A stretch of 64,000 nucleotides of DNA from Polyodon spathula (GCF_017654505.1 NC_054534.1:41017226-41081225); one strand, 5' to 3'; positions 22,876-35,258 are shown, counted from the first letter of the stretch. The notes: generated by a model from the letters alone, not told the origin. Numbers and translations: made by a program.

Positions 22876-23872
22876 TGTAAATATTAAATGCTCTTTGTCA
22901 TGTAGTTAAAGCAGGGTTGCCAACCTTGCCATTTTGTTTTTACTGACATACAGATTTAGTGGCCTTTTTTTTTTCCTGACGCTATTTTTTTTCTGACATC
23001 ATTTATAAAACTAATTGAAACAATACAGACAAGTACATTATAAAATAGTCTAGTTTTGTGTACCTTTCTTTGGGCCTTATTTACTTCTTATGGTTATACA
23101 AGGACACATTTGCAGACTGGATCGTTGGTCTGAAGCTGGTGCTGTTTTTAACTGCAGTCTTGATAGTCAGAGTTCCATTCATAATGTCTGCAGACAATTG
23201 ATTTCTTACATCTGCTTTTACAAGGTTCATCTTTTTTTGTGAACAATTGTTTTTTTTTTTTTTTTTTTTTAATAACAGAAACAAAGCACAAAAAAACAAT
23301 AATAAAATAAACTATTTACAACATTGCCAATGCTTGCACACCAAAACAACAACAAAATAACCAAGAAAAAGTTGCTACAATATTGTTATCTAAAAATAAA
23401 ATTACATACCAAAAATAGAAGCTAGTATGAAGGCAATGGAAAGGAAGCCCATGTCATTTAAACATCAGTGTAGCCAAATCGGCAGCAGTTGCACTCCATG
23501 CCTGCATAGTTGTAAGATGTGCCTTATTAATCCTGGCTGTGGAGCATTCCAAAAAAACAATGCTTCTAAAGCCCGAGAGCCAGGTAGCAATCATAGGAGG
23601 CGTAGGGTCTATCCAAAGCCTTAAAATGGATTTCTTGGCTGCAGTTAACCCTGCCAGAAATATCCTCCTCTGGTGTAGAGAAAGGCCCAGGGAGGAGTCA
23701 TCATTCAATAGAAATACAACCAGATTTTTTTAAGATCTGAACCTCCGTCAGCTCAGTAATAGTTTGAGCTACACTGTCCCAGAACGCAGCCACAATCGGA
23801 CATTCCCAAAACATGTGTAGGTATGTGCCCACTGCACCAGCCTGACAAACTGCACAGAGCGGACTAGGGGAC

Positions 23873-24288
23873 TGTGGCAGAGCAAAGCTCTGCCCTTTTT
23901 AAATTGGCAGGGATGGGGTTAATTTCCCCTACCTGCCTGGGTTTATTATGTTCAGGTGGCTGGGGTTGATTAGTTGATTAGGTTAATTAACGATCAATCA
24001 GCGCCCAGCCACCTGACATAAAAGGAGGCCTCTGCTTCTCATTTGGGGGGAGGGAGCTGAGGAAGCAGGTTGGTGTTTGTGGGTTTTTGTATTTGTGAAT
24101 CTAGTGAAGGCATTGCCCAGCCTGGAAACCTTAATTTTGCAAGTTTTGTTTTTGTATTGCTTTATTTGTGTTTAAATCCCTTTATTTTGCCCTTGTGCAC
24201 ATTTATTTTGTGTTTATTTATAATAAAAGTATATTTGTTTGAACTGCAATCTGTCTCTGGGCCTCTATCCACTCACCAGCCTGCCACA
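23873..24288 (+). repeat. Family B LTR, plus orientation
   Basis: TGTGGCAG...CTGCCACA, 416 bp. A perfect 13-bp inverted repeat, TCAGGTGGCTGGG (23952-23964) with its complement at 24004-24016, is directly followed by CATAAAAGG (24017-24025), the TATA-like box. A polyadenylation signal AATAAA is at about 24222. Same family as the LTRs of element B at 35560-37250. Confidence 0.88.
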
Positions 24289-24315
24289 TTTGGTGGCAGG
24301 GTGGGATAGCGCCAC

Positions 24316-24652
24316 ATAGAGGCCCAGAGACAGACTGCAGTTCAAACAAATATACTTTTATTATAAATAAACACAAAATAAACATGCACAAGGGCAAAAT
24401 AAAGGGATTTAAACACAAATAAAGCAATACAAAAACAAAACTTGCAAAATTAAGGTTTCCAAATGGTTTCCCTCCCCCCCAAATGAGAAGCAGAGGCCTC
24501 CTTTTATGTCAGGTGGCTGGGTGCTGATTGATCGTTAATTAACCTAATCAACTAATCAACCCCAGCCACCTGAACATAATAAACCCAGGCAGGTAGGGGA
24601 AATTAACCCCATCCCTGCCAATTTAAAAAGGGCAGAGCTTTGCTCTGCCACA
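24316..24652 (-). repeat. Family B LTR, minus orientation
   Basis: Inverted copy of the preceding LTR, about 337 bp. It lacks the last 20 bp of the LTR at the inner junction and some 70 bp in the part around GGGCAATGCC. The stem and TATA-like box are kept near 24505-24570. Confidence 0.85.
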
Positions 24653-26100
24653 GGGACCTTTTCATTTTAAAAAGTATGTATGGAGTAGCATATGCTACTG
24701 TATTAATGAGTATTAATTGGTGAGCTGGGTTCTTGGAAACTAAAAACGTATTGTTCCATACATTGTCCCAATCAGGAGAAAAGCCCAGCTTTCCCATTTC
24801 ACAGTCCCAAATTTTTCTTGCTTGTTTTAGCAAGTGTCCATAGATAGTTGAGACTGTCCCTCGTGAACAGCTGTCTGTCACCAGCCAGTCTATCAAAGGA
24901 TGAGGACATACATCTAAGTCCCAGGGAACTCCATAGGCATGTAAAGCAGACCTTAGTCTTAAATATAGAAAACAAGAGAAACCTGGGAGAGAGAATTCTT
25001 CCTTGAGTTCCTGGAACGTTCGAAGGCCTTTACTGTTAAAAATATCTTTAAAACTATGCACACCACTATTTGACCAGACAGGGTATATAAAAAGGTTTAC
25101 CTCCTGTCAGTAAATTATTATTATTCCAACTAGGAGATGATTGAGAAAACTTAAATGGACCTTCCATAACTTTTTCCACATCATACCAAGTTTTTAATGA
25201 ATTTGCAACAATAGGGCCAAATTTGAAATTTAAAAATTGAAAAAAAATGAAAAAAATTTTCTTGGGGATGCCAGTAAATAATAAGTTCTGTAGTCTATGT
25301 GGGTGAACTTTAACTGCTTGCAAATTGCGCCAGGCGACCTTTGAGTCTATTTTGGTCCATGTTTTTAAGGCTCTAACTTGAAAAGCCCAATAGTATAGCT
25401 TAAGATCAGGAAGAGACAATCCACCATTGACCTTTGTTTGCTGCAGTACTGTTAGATGAATGCGTGGACTTTTTCATTCCAAATAAATTTAGATATAATA
25501 GAATTTACTTCCTTAAAAAAAGTAGGATATGGGGATAGGGGTAATATAGAAAATAAAAAATGAACTCTCGGTAATATGTTCATTTTAATCGTGGCTATCC
25601 TGCCTTGTAAAGATAAATGCAAGGGAGATCATCTCTGCAGGTCTTGTTTAATTTTGTCGAATAAAGTGGTGTAATTAACTTTGTTTATAAGTTGCAGAGA
25701 GGGGTGAATCTGTATTCCCAAATATGTAAATTTCTTATCAGTTGGGATTGTAATAGGGAGTACCTCATTCTTTGCAGCTAGATTTAGAGGTATTAAAATT
25801 GATTTAACCCAATTAATTTTATAACCAGACATACTGTGAAATTTAGTAAATAGTGCTAGACAAAGAGGAGTTGATTCTGAAATATTTGAAAGATATAAAA
25901 GAATGTCGTCTGAGTAAAGAGAAATGTAATGTTTTGAGCCTGCAGTTGTTATTGGAGCAGTATCTGTAGTTTGTCTAACAGTTTGAGCTAGCGGTTCCAA
26001 CGATAAAGCAAATAGCAATGGGGAGAGAGGACATCCTTGAAGTGTTCCCTGTTGAAATTTAAAAGGGGAGGATTGACAGCCTTTCAAGGTTCATCTGAGA

Positions 26101-26559
26101 AAAAAAAAACTTGTTCTAATTCTGCAGTACTGTGTGGCAAAGTCAACATATTAATGGCAACCTTGGCAAGTCTAGGAAACATGGCTCTCCCCACTAGGAA
26201 TATACAAGAGCGCAGTTTTGTCCCAGTTTTCATCAGCTGCCAGATCACATCTAAGATCCATCAAGTCAGTCAGTCAGTCAGTTGTTATTGCATAAATTCC
26301 ATCTAGGCTATCCAGCATATTTCCAATAACAAAAAAGCTTTGCAGGTTGTACAAAGTCTCCCGAGCTCACTATGCTTTATTTACTGACTTGGTTAAAGAA
26401 AGCTTATGCTAATTTCAGCACAGTATTGTTAATTGGTATTCTTCTTTTGATACTTTTCCTTGCCATCACATTAGGTGTAGGTATATATCATTCGAGCTGA
26501 TTGGGGAAGGGCGTAAGCAATACAAAATATATCATATTATGGCAAGTTGGTAAGTGGTA
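26101..26559. other. No gene seen
   Basis: A CAGT tetranucleotide run lies near 26264-26283. Nothing else recognised. Confidence 0.5.
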
Positions 26560-27245
26560 CATGCAGGTGCAGTGTGGTAATCCAACAATGAAGAGACAAC
26601 AAAGTACGGGTGAAAATTAGTTCTGTTTATTTTACATCCAGGGGTTTGATGACCAAACAGAAAACAAACAGGAGGACTGGCAATACACAGTAATGTGTAC
26701 TGCACAGGGATATGAAGGGCTGCAGTCACGTAAACAATAACAAAGTTAAAACACCAAACACAAACACAATCACCTCTCCTAGTGAGTGCTGCAGTGTGGG
26801 TGGTGAAAGTACAATTATTCGTGAACAGTTAATGCTCTGTTGTTTGGTTTTTGAACTGGCCGTGGGCGACAGCTCCAGATCATGTTAGCCATCTAGTCTA
26901 ACAAACAAGACAAACAGAAGGCTTTAGACTGACTGACAAAACAACAAAAACACTCGCGGTTAGTTTCTCACTCAGTTCCTTTCGGTCAAATAGTATAACC
27001 ATTAAAAGGAACAGATCACATCACTACATCTTCTATTTATACAGTCAAACATGACCCCTTGGTTAACTAGCACATCCACTCCTCCAATCCACAGATGCCA
27101 CATCATTAACCTTCTGGGTTAATAGTTTAGTGTACCATAGCCCCACCCCCTTTCTAGATGGCAGACTTCCACCAAACCCTGGGTATAAATTGTCGGAACC
27201 AACTAGTCCAAGGTACTCTGTTCCCTTTACACAGCACCCTATCAG
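26560..27245 (-). repeat. Possible solo LTR, family F
   Basis: On the minus strand a TATA box TATAAATAG lies at about 27034-27042 and a polyadenylation signal AATAAA near 26630, roughly 70 bases before the putative end CACACTGCACC. This spacing fits an LTR (U3, R, U5). The ends and a target duplication could not be fixed. It lacks the clear TATA-side stem seen in the other families. Confidence 0.38.
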
Positions 27246-27499
27246 GTTATCTAACACCAAGAATCATTCAATCTCTGTAACACATTTATTTTTATTCAAA
27301 ACAATGGACATTTATTTATTTATTTACATTTTAGTATTAAAATGTGATTTTTTTTTTTTTTTACTGACTGGCTTTAATGGACAGTTGGCAACCTTAAGCC
27401 AAATGCAGTTTAATGTGGCTTACTTCTTTCTCAATTGCCAATACAGCAAAGGCAGTGAGCTTTCACATACATCAAAGGTAGTGAAGCAGACAGCCTGGG

Positions 27500-27620
27500 A
27501 TCCTTCTAGAAGCTGCTTGATGAGATTTTGGGATCAATAAGCTACTAACAACCAAACAAGCAAGATAGCCCAAATGGCCTCCTCTTGCTTGTAAGCTTTC
27601 TTATATTCTTATGTTTTTTC
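27500..27620 (+). repeat. Dispersed 3' tail (SINE or LINE)
   Basis: The words GATCAATAAGCTACTAACA and CCCAAATGGCCTCCTCTTGC followed by CTTATATTCTTATG resemble a 3' tail I know from fish SINE/LINE insertions; the short ending repeat is typical. Only one copy is in this window, so the call is weak. Confidence 0.3.
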
Positions 27621-28137
27621 CTTGCTTTACTGTTGATCGGAGGTGTTTTGTTGACACACTTCGTTAAAGAAGATGCTCTTTCTTTAGGGTCAGGATAATG
27701 TTTTTCGGCAGTTCGGGGCTTTCAGCACAAATTTGTAAAAATATTTCGAATGCCCTTATATCCCCCCTTTGCCGCTTGCATTCTTCTTCCCGTTTCTTGT
27801 GTTTATGCTTTGCTGGCCATAAAAGAGACATTGTTTGCTGTACTCAAGCAAAATCAAACTTATTGATCTGGAATTTACTTGTGTTGCTGCGCGAAAGTAA
27901 ACTAGACACAAGTTCCGGGCCAGCCAGTTTGATTTTGCGTGAACACAAGTGAGATACACTGCCTTGGCTGAAATGTCAGCGAGTGAAGTTCTTCCAGTTT
28001 GCTCGTAGTTCCATATCTGTTTTGTTTTTTAGGCCCCCCATGACTTTGGGACCTAAGAAGGTGCAGTTTGCCTATGCGTTAATCTGGCCCTGGCTCTCTC
28101 TTTCCTTTAACACCCACTACAAACACACAAACAGACA

Positions 28138-28372
28138 TGTTTATATACATGTGGCCATCTCTGAATTAACAACAAATGAATCAGTTCGGAGACGGATACA
28201 TTCTGCACAAGTTTGCAGGGATGTGACTTTAACCCCATCCACACTATTAAAAAACAACAAACAAAAAACGCTTTTAAACAACACAAATCAATATATTTAA
28301 ATACAACACATCAATTAACACACACTAAAATAATACATTCTCAGCAGATTTTTTTCTGCCCTGCCACCGTGA
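28138..28372 (-). repeat. Family C-like LTR fragment
   Basis: Ends on the minus strand as TGTCACGGTGGCAGGGC. It shares with 11540-11676 the words TTTAACCCCATCCA, AAACAACA...CAATATATTTAAAT and the order of features. The stem beside the TATA-like box is changed but still largely pairs: 28152-28165 with 28185-28198, and TTTATATA at 28140-28147. Confidence 0.55.
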
Positions 28373-29914
28373 CATATAAATCTTTTATGAGCAATTGGTT
28401 CATTACAGTCTTTTTGTCAACCATTATAGAAAATCTGAATTGGTTTTAATTTTAATGGGCCATTAAATGGCTATGGGACTTCAGAGGGTTAATGTAAATC
28501 ATCCCTAAGGTAATGGTAATGTTAATCTGCTTGACATGTTTGTGTTTTTTTCTTAACTATTTTCCAAATTGTTATTTTTTTGTACATTATAAATTCAATG
28601 GGAATTTTCCCTTTAGAAAATGTCAATACAGAAACTATATTCACAAGTTTAGTTTACAACATAGGCAGCCAAAGCTTTTTACAAATGTGGAGGCAAAGTT
28701 TGCTCTCTGCTATTTTTAGTGTCCCCCTCTAAACACAATTCGTGAGCTATTAGTGAAAATAATTAAATCCTACCTAAATCGCTGCAAGATCTTCAAAAAA
28801 TGCAGCTCAAATGCAGCTAAAGCATGAAAAAAATCACTAGGCTCACTTTTGTGTTCCAACTTTATTCTGCCATTTTAGATCAGTATTGTTATGAAATAAG
28901 AAAATAAAAACTTTGTTTCACGCTTTGGCCGCAATTGAGCTGCATTCTCATTGATTTGAAGCGCCAAAAGCACTCTTTAAACAGCAGTATTTTGAAGCTT
29001 TTGTGAAATGAAACGGCATTTTGCTGACTGCTCCAAGGGCTATTACAAAACCTACTGGTTTCACACACCAAAGGAGGAGGATATCAGCTGCAGAGCAGTG
29101 AAGAAAATGGCATTCCACAACTAACCAAGGCCACTTGGATTTTAGTCGTATAGAAAACCAGCTGAGAACCCTGTCGGATTTGATTCATGCAGCTAATAGG
29201 AATGTTTCATCATTGAGTGACAATACGGTCACAAAAGTCACCACTTCAATTGATGTCTTTAAATTAAATATTTCACAGATTCACTTAAATGTACCAAAAT
29301 ACTTACTGTGTCTATAATTAACTGAAATAAACTCCTCAGCCATGTTGAGTTAATCAAGACGCATCACGACAAGCTTCTCTCAGCTGCAACTCTGGATATT
29401 GCAATGGTAAAGAACAATTGCGAGTGAGAGTGAAGAAATTTCGGGGACCAAAACTTCTAATGATGGGACAGCCTTAAGCAATAGAACCAAAAGAAGAGGG
29501 CTTTACCAGAAAACTGATTTGCACTCCAGATACCTCCTACTAAGTGAACATAGTTTGTTTTTATCTATCTTTAAAAAAAAAAAATGTAAAAGAATTTAAG
29601 AACAGCACCATTAACTTATTTTTTTTTATTTGATTTAAGTGCATGTTTGTGGATTTTGGTAAATTTAAGTTACCATTAGTTGCAACAAATTATTAGCGAA
29701 AGTAAAAAAAAGAAAACAAAAAGGTTTTAGTAATTAAAAATGTCTAGTAAACTTCATGTGTTAGTTGTGATCATGCTGTTTGTTCAGTAACAGTTCTTGT
29801 GTTCAGAAAGTTTATTCAAAGTAATCAGTCAATGTCGAGGTGTTTGATTTCCACAGCTGGAGACTAATTGCTATTCCTTGTGTCCTTACTGTATTGCCAC
29901 TGATTAACACAGCA
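28373..29914. other. No gene seen
   Basis: About 1.5 kb of AT-rich sequence without supported features; A/T runs near 29572-29583 and 29620-29628. Confidence 0.5.
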
Positions 29915-30815
29915 TCCTTACCAGATGTAAAAAAACGTGATCACATCACCTCCACGTCTTACCCAGCTGCACTGGCTACCTGTAAAGTTCAGGATTATTT
30001 TCAAAACTCACATACTCACCTACAATGCCCTTCATCACACAGGTCCTAAGTACCTCCTCAACCTGCTGACCTGCTATGTCCTTTCCTGCAAGCTGAGGTC
30101 TTCCGACTCTGGCCCGCTTGTTATCCCCAAGCAAAAGTGCACCACACTTGGACAACACTCATTTAGCTTCATGGCTCCGACTCTTTGGAACTCTGTCCCA
30201 GCTTTGGTGTGTGATGCTCCCACTATCGCTTGCATTAAATCAACTCTCAAGACCCACCTGTTCTCGTTTGCTTTCCATGCTCTTTAAGCCTGATATCTAC
30301 TATTAGCTATATGTTGCTGCTACTATTTCAAGTATTATGTTACTATCATCTATTATGCACCTTCCACTATTCAGTGTACTATTTCATGTATTATACACTT
30401 TCCACTGTATTCAGTGTACTATTTCATGTATTATGCACTTTCCACTGTATTCAGTGTACTACTGTATTCATGTACTATTTCATGTACTTGCACTTTCCAC
30501 TGTATTTAGTGTACTATTTCATGTATTATGCACTTTCCACTGTATTCAGTGTACTATTTCATGTATTATGCACTTTCCACTGTATTCAGTGTACTATTTC
30601 ATGTATTATGCTACTATCATGTATTATGTACTTTCCCCTGTATATAATGTATTATGTATTTTTTTTTTTTTTAAATATAAATGTAAGACATATAGTACAT
30701 AATATGTACAGTTCATGATGGGATTTTCTTGTTGTTAGTGCATCTTGTAAAGTGCTTTGGGATGATGGTCCACTATGAAAGGTGCTATATAAAATAAAGA
30801 TTGATTGATTGGTTG
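29915..30815 (+). mobile_element. L2-type LINE, 3' part
   Basis: The plus strand encodes the reverse-transcriptase C-terminal region of L2 elements (LTQLHWLPVKFRIIFKTHIL, NALHHTGPKYLLNLL, APTLWNSVPALV, STLKTHLFSFAF) at 29937-30287. An untranslated part with a 40-bp tandem repeat follows, then the tail CACTATGAAAGGTGC...AAAATAAAGATTGATTG. A second copy on minus is at 61283-62115. The catalytic core is absent (5' truncation). Confidence 0.87.
30370..30640 (+). repeat. 40-bp minisatellite in L2 3' UTR
   Basis: About six imperfect copies of a 40-base unit containing GCACTTTCCACTGTATTCAG and TGTACTATTTCATGTATTAT. One copy carries a short insertion near 30461-30472. The L2 at 61440-61560 has the same words in fewer copies. 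Confidence 0.9.
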
Positions 30816-31689
30816 ACTGATCGGGAGTGACTAGAATGCAGATTTTCTTTCATCAGCAGAAAAAGGTTTACGCATTTTTCATGTTAAAGGAAATCTCCGA
30901 TCCTCTTACTTGCTTTAAAGAGAGACCTCCCTGCCCCATGGTTTAGGTATAAGTTGGTTTAGCAGTTTCCCTGACTGTGAAGCTGACAAGCATGAATTAA
31001 GCAGGCCTAGTGGTTGACTCACCTGTGAGCTCCATGTGAAGATAACTAAAGGCCATATGAAAGACTTTGTGTTTCTTTTCAACCCCCTAAGCAGCAAGTC
31101 AAGCTGAAAATTAGTCTACCATACATTCCTTGCAATGAATGATAGAACAGCAAAATAAATCTCTCAACCTCGTCTTTCAGCATATACAGTATTTATTCAA
31201 TGAAACGCACCACATTAGGTAAACTGCATGATGTTTGGGTTTAGAAATGCATCTACTCATTTGATTTGGATCTGTTGATTAGTTTGTTTGTGAACCTATT
31301 ATAAATTATCTCTGTGTTCCCCAGTGTGTGAGTGAAAGAGAGAGTGACATTTCTTAACGCTACAAGGAGTACTATTCAGCACAGCTGTTGGTTTACAGTG
31401 GAGGGAAATATCTGCAATGTTAAGTAGCTTATTCTTTCAGTTCAGCTCTTCAAACAAATTAAATGTCATAGTTCTAGAAACTTTCAGTGAAAAGCAAATG
31501 TATTTGGTAAATATGAAGTGGTTGCAACTACATTTACTACAACCACAATTATCATGAGTTCAAGAGGTGTAATGACCCTGGGCCCAAGACACAGGGGGCC
31601 CAAAAAATACAAAGCCGATTTTGAAGTGCTCAGACACCACGTTGTTGCTAATGCGGTAATAATAACGTATAATTTAACATGGCTTAAAA
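30816..31689. other. No gene seen
   Basis: No recognisable element. Confidence 0.5.
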
Positions 31690-32104
31690 ACAAGAAAGTG
31701 AGTGGCCCAGTCAAAGCCCAAACTTGAATCCGATTGAGAATCTGTGGCAAGACTTGAAGATTGCTGTCCACCAACGATCCCCATCCAACTTAACAGAGCT
31801 TGAACAATTTTGCCAAGAATATTACATGATCCAGATGTGCAAACTTGGTAGAGACTTACCCCAAAAGATTCACAGCTGTAATTGCTGCCAAAGGTTCTAC
31901 GAAGTATTGACTCATGGGGGTGAATACTTATCTTACCAAGACATTTCAGATTTTTTATTTTTCAGTAACTGTTGTTTCACAATAAAAATGGCCTCTTCAA
32001 AGTGCTGAGTAGGTTGTGTAAATCAAAGGGGAAAAAAAAAATCAAATTTAAATGCATCAACAAACTGTGAAAAGTGTCGAAGGGGAGTGAATACTTACCA
32101 TAGG

Positions 32105-32106
<2 letters not shown>
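31690..32106 (+). mobile_element. Tc1-like element C-terminal end (family 1)
   Basis: The plus strand gives [15 protein letters not shown] (the first half needs a frame change) with [20 protein letters not shown] and [21 protein letters not shown], the last third of a Tc1 transposase. After it comes the end repeat GGGGGTGAATACTTATC and the terminal AGTGAATACTTACC...GGCACTA at 32090-32106, abutting (TA)n. It is the same family as 5246-6000. The 5' two thirds are missing. Confidence 0.85.

Positions 32107-32176
<70 letters not shown>
32107..32176. repeat. (TA)n between two Tc1 ends
   Basis: About 70 bases of TA dinucleotides lying directly between the ends of two different Tc1 families. Confidence 0.97.
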
Positions 32177-32179
<3 letters not shown>

Positions 32180-33520
32180 CTCTGGAAAAAATTAAGAGAC
32201 CGCTGCAAAATTATCAGTTTCTCTGGTTTTACTATATATAGGTATGTGTTTGGGTAAAATGAACATTTTTGTTTTATTCTATAAACTACTGACAACATTT
32301 CTCCCAAATTCCAAATAAAAATATTGTCATTTAGAGCATTTATTTGCAGAAAATGACAACTGGTCAAAATAACAAAAAAGATGCAGTGTTGTCAGACCTC
32401 AAATAATGCAAAGAAAATAAGTTCAGATTCATTTTTAAACAACACAATACTAATGTTTTAACTTAGGAAGAGTTCAGAAATCAATATTTGGTGGAATAAC
32501 CCTGATTTTCAAGTACAGCTTTCATGCATCTTGGCATGCTCTCCACCATTCTTTCACATTGATGTTGGGTGACTTTATGCCACTCCTGGCGCAAAAATTC
32601 AAGCAGCTCGGCTTTGTTTGATGGCTTGTAACCATCAATCTTCCTCTTGATCACATTACAGAGGTTTTCAATGGGGTTCAGGTCTGGAGATTGGGCTGGC
32701 CATGACAGAGTCTTGATCTGGTGGTCCTCCATCCACACCTTGATTGACCTGGCTGTGTGGCATGGAGCATTGTCCTGCTGGAAAAAACAATCCTCAGAGT
32801 TGGGGAACATTGTCAGAGCAGAAGGAAAAAAGTTTTCTTCCAGGACAACCTTGTACTTGGCTTGATTCATGCGTCCTTCACAAAGACAAATCTGCCCGAT
32901 TCCAGCCTTGCTGAAGCACCCTCAGATTATCACCGATCCTCCACCACATTTCACAGTGGGTGCAAGACACTGTGGCTTGTAGGCCTCTCCAGGTCTCTGT
33001 CTAACCATTAGACGACCAGGTGTTGGGCAAAGCTGAAAATTGGACTCATCAGAGAAGATGACCTTACTCCAGTCCTCTATGGTCCAATCCTTATGGTCTT
33101 TTGCAAACCTCAGCCTGGCTCTTCTTTGCTTCTCATTGATGAAGGGATTTTTTCTAGCTTTGCATGACTTCAGCGCTGCCCCTAGGAGCCTGTTTCGAAC
33201 CATCATCACTGTGCAATTCACCCCAGCTGCCGTTTGCCATTCTTTTTGTAGGTCACTTGATGTCATCCTATGGTTGCTGAGTGACATTCGAATGAGTTGG
33301 CGGTCATCCCGGTCAGTGGAAAATCATTTTCGCCCTCTGCCGGTCTGTAGCTTTGTTGTCCCCAATGTGTGCTACTTGACCTTGTTCTTATGAACCGCCG
33401 TCTTTGAAATTTTAAGGATGGAAGCAACCCGACGTTCACTGTATCCCTCTGGCAGTAAGGCCAGAATAGAACCCTTCTTTTCCTCACTCAAAACTTTCCC
33501 TTTCAACTCTTTGGGCATGG
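32177..33520 (-). mobile_element. Tc1-like element, longest copy of family 2
   Basis: The end repeat AGCTCTGGAAAAAATTAAGA is at 32177. The minus strand shows a start at 33518 (MPKELKGKV), an N-terminal paired-type domain with frame changes, VIFSDESNFQLCP near 33030-33060 (first catalytic aspartate), CGGGSVII, then an intact C-terminal frame 32481-32870 with DCFFQQDNAPCHTA and the LNPIENLCNVIKRK region. So all three catalytic positions can be recognised but over at least three frames. The 5' terminal repeat is missing: sequence after 33520 belongs to another repeat. It matches 9288-10212 closely. Confidence 0.9.
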
Positions 33521-33533
33521 TCAATAGTTATTT

Positions 33534-33620
33534 ACACAGCCCTCGATATATAGCGGATTTGTATTGGACCCTGACACCCGCGATATATCGAGTGGGTGCT
33601 GTATGTCATATACATTGATT
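33534..33620 (+). mobile_element. Possible pogo/Tigger-type end
   Basis: CAGCCCTCGATATATAGCGG preceded by TTTA resembles the CAGTACACCCTCGCTATAACG end at 60794. No partner end is clear, and the following TATATCGAG is a partial inverted repeat of CTCGATATA. Weak. Confidence 0.3.
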
Positions 33621-34389
33621 TAATACAAACAACATAGAAATACTGTATATAATTCATGTTAGTATTGTACTTTGTAACACACTATCAAAAATTTATTTTT
33701 TTATTAACTGGTAACATGTACCGGTAAGTAATTTATATTAAAAGTAAAAAAGAAACTTGGTCAAATCACGTCAAAGTGTACTCTCTCACCGGGGGTGCAC
33801 AGTAGCAATCACAAATTCCAAGTATCTGGCACATCATGAATTGTACCTTTCTAATTCCCGTGACTGCAGGGAAGAAGTACGATCTGCGGTTGCTAATACA
33901 TTACATTTTGCCATGGAAGATACCGTTTTTGCATTAGCCGCCATGATTGTTTTGACCACCAGTACGTAACCTGCCGGGGTCATGTGACTGCAGCCCCTCA
34001 CTTGGATTGTTTACACCATGTTGATATGTTCGTTGTCCTCAGCAAATGCTGGGGACAAAGTAAAATGTACAGATCAGTAATAAACAATAGATTTATATTA
34101 AGAGAGTGGAGCAACTAATGTATGTCAAAGAAAATATTATAGGAAGGTTGGTGTTTTTTTTTTATGTGTTTCATAAAATCGGATATTAGGGAGTCCGGGC
34201 TTGTTAATTCCTACCACTGGTATACAGATGCCAATTCCCGGACTGTCCGGTCAAACCCTAACAGGTGGCATCCCTAACTCAAATCAAATGCTCTGCAACC
34301 CCCATAAACAACAACACACATTCTCCCCATTCACTAACGGCATGACCTTCCCGTTCCCCTTACAATACATGCAACATATATAAAGACAA
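33621..34389. other. No gene seen
   Basis: Nothing recognisable; GC-richer patches near 33960-34010 and 34190-34270. Confidence 0.45.
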
Positions 34390-34802
34390 AAGACAAACTG
34401 AACAGACAGCAAGTCCTGCAACAAAGCAATTGTCTGGTCGTTACAATATATTTTTTAAAATTTGAAAGTAAAAGTATATGAATGACAACCTTTATGTACA
34501 AGGTATATTTCTATGTTGACAAAACAAGCTAACTGTATTTAAATTAAAATCAGATGTCCTGTAATATACATATGTGGGGATTAAAGCTCCCTGGGGTATT
34601 AAAAAAAGTTTAGATTTTTGTTGCCTGTGATGCGTACGAATTTATCCATTTTAAAATATCTAAAAATCGTTTCATATAATTGATATATACGTTAAAATAA
34701 ATGCATTCCCCAGTATATTTTCATGTTGCCAAAATAACTTCATTATCATTAAACTCGTATGTCCTGCATGGATATATGCATGGCCAAAAGTGCCTGAGCT
34801 CT
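34390..34802 (+). repeat. Dispersed repeat R, interrupted copy (left part)
   Basis: Left part of repeat R. It is followed by LTR A, then the middle part (35499-35559), element B and the right part (37251-37395). Words shared with 4880-5245 include ATGTCCTGTAATATACA. The part 34560-34802 also matches 53069-53330 inverted. The motif TTCATGTTG.CAAAATAA...ATCATTAAACTCG occurs twice within the repeat, as an internal duplication. Confidence 0.62.
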
Positions 34803-35185
34803 TGTGGCAAAGTGCCCGCCCCTGTGTGTATTTTCTGTTATATGTTGTGTGTTAATGTTGGTGTATAGTCATTGGTTCACGGGATATAAACAGGTCTGTA
34901 TAACACGAGTGTTTAAAATGTATATTTGTATTTAGGTACGAGGATTACACAGCACTTCTCGTGCAAGTAAAACGTAATAATATGTGAGCACAGGGAATTG
35001 CACTTTATTAATTCACACGCAGTTGTACCGAGACTACAACAGAATGATTGATTAGCAATCGAGTCTCGGTACAGCTGCATAAAAGCTGCATGTTTTCACT
35101 CACTCGGGGTTGTGTGTTCGGTGAGTGGAGAACGGGATTGGAGACAGAGGTATTATTATTATTATTATTATTGTTTGTTATTGTT

Positions 35186-35258
<73 letters not shown>

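Larger units (their letters stand above)
23873..24652. mobile_element. Palindromic LTR pair (family B) inserted in L1
   Basis: Two family B LTRs in opposite directions, tail to tail, around a short spacer that starts as the primer-site leader (TTTGGTGGCAGGGTGGGAT at 24289). The outer ends are TGTGGCAGAGC and its complement, so both outer ends are U3 ends. The whole 780-bp unit is flanked by GGGAC on both sides (23868-23872 and 24653-24657), a 5-bp target duplication, so it inserted as one piece. The inner junction lies in the shared word TAGAGGC.CAGAG of leader and LTR. Confidence 0.85.
23249..26100 (-). mobile_element. L1 LINE, 5'-truncated, interrupted
   Basis: Minus-strand ORF2 of an L1-type retrotransposon. 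At 25629-26087 is the reverse transcriptase with GTLQGCPLSPLLFALSLEPL and the catalytic box YSDDILLYLS, then KFTYLGIQI. At 25066-25419 comes MSLPDLKLYYWAFQ, at 24653-25061 the C-terminal region, and at 23730-23870 a cysteine-rich segment (CAVCQAG...LHMFWEC) typical of the L1 C-terminus. The end reads RLWIDPTPPM near 23600, then an untranslated part and 22 A residues (23249-23270). The element is split by the LTR pair at 23873-24652; removing it rejoins the frame. Several frame changes elsewhere. Confidence 0.9.

Noticed and set aside
27053..27125. TATA-side stem in LTR F
   Set aside because: Only a poor match of CCCTTGGTTAA with TTAACCTTCTGGG; not better than chance, so F was left out of the stem set.
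30370..30640. CRISPR-like regular repeats
   Set aside because: Units are adjacent with no unique spacers, in a LINE 3' UTR of an animal genome.
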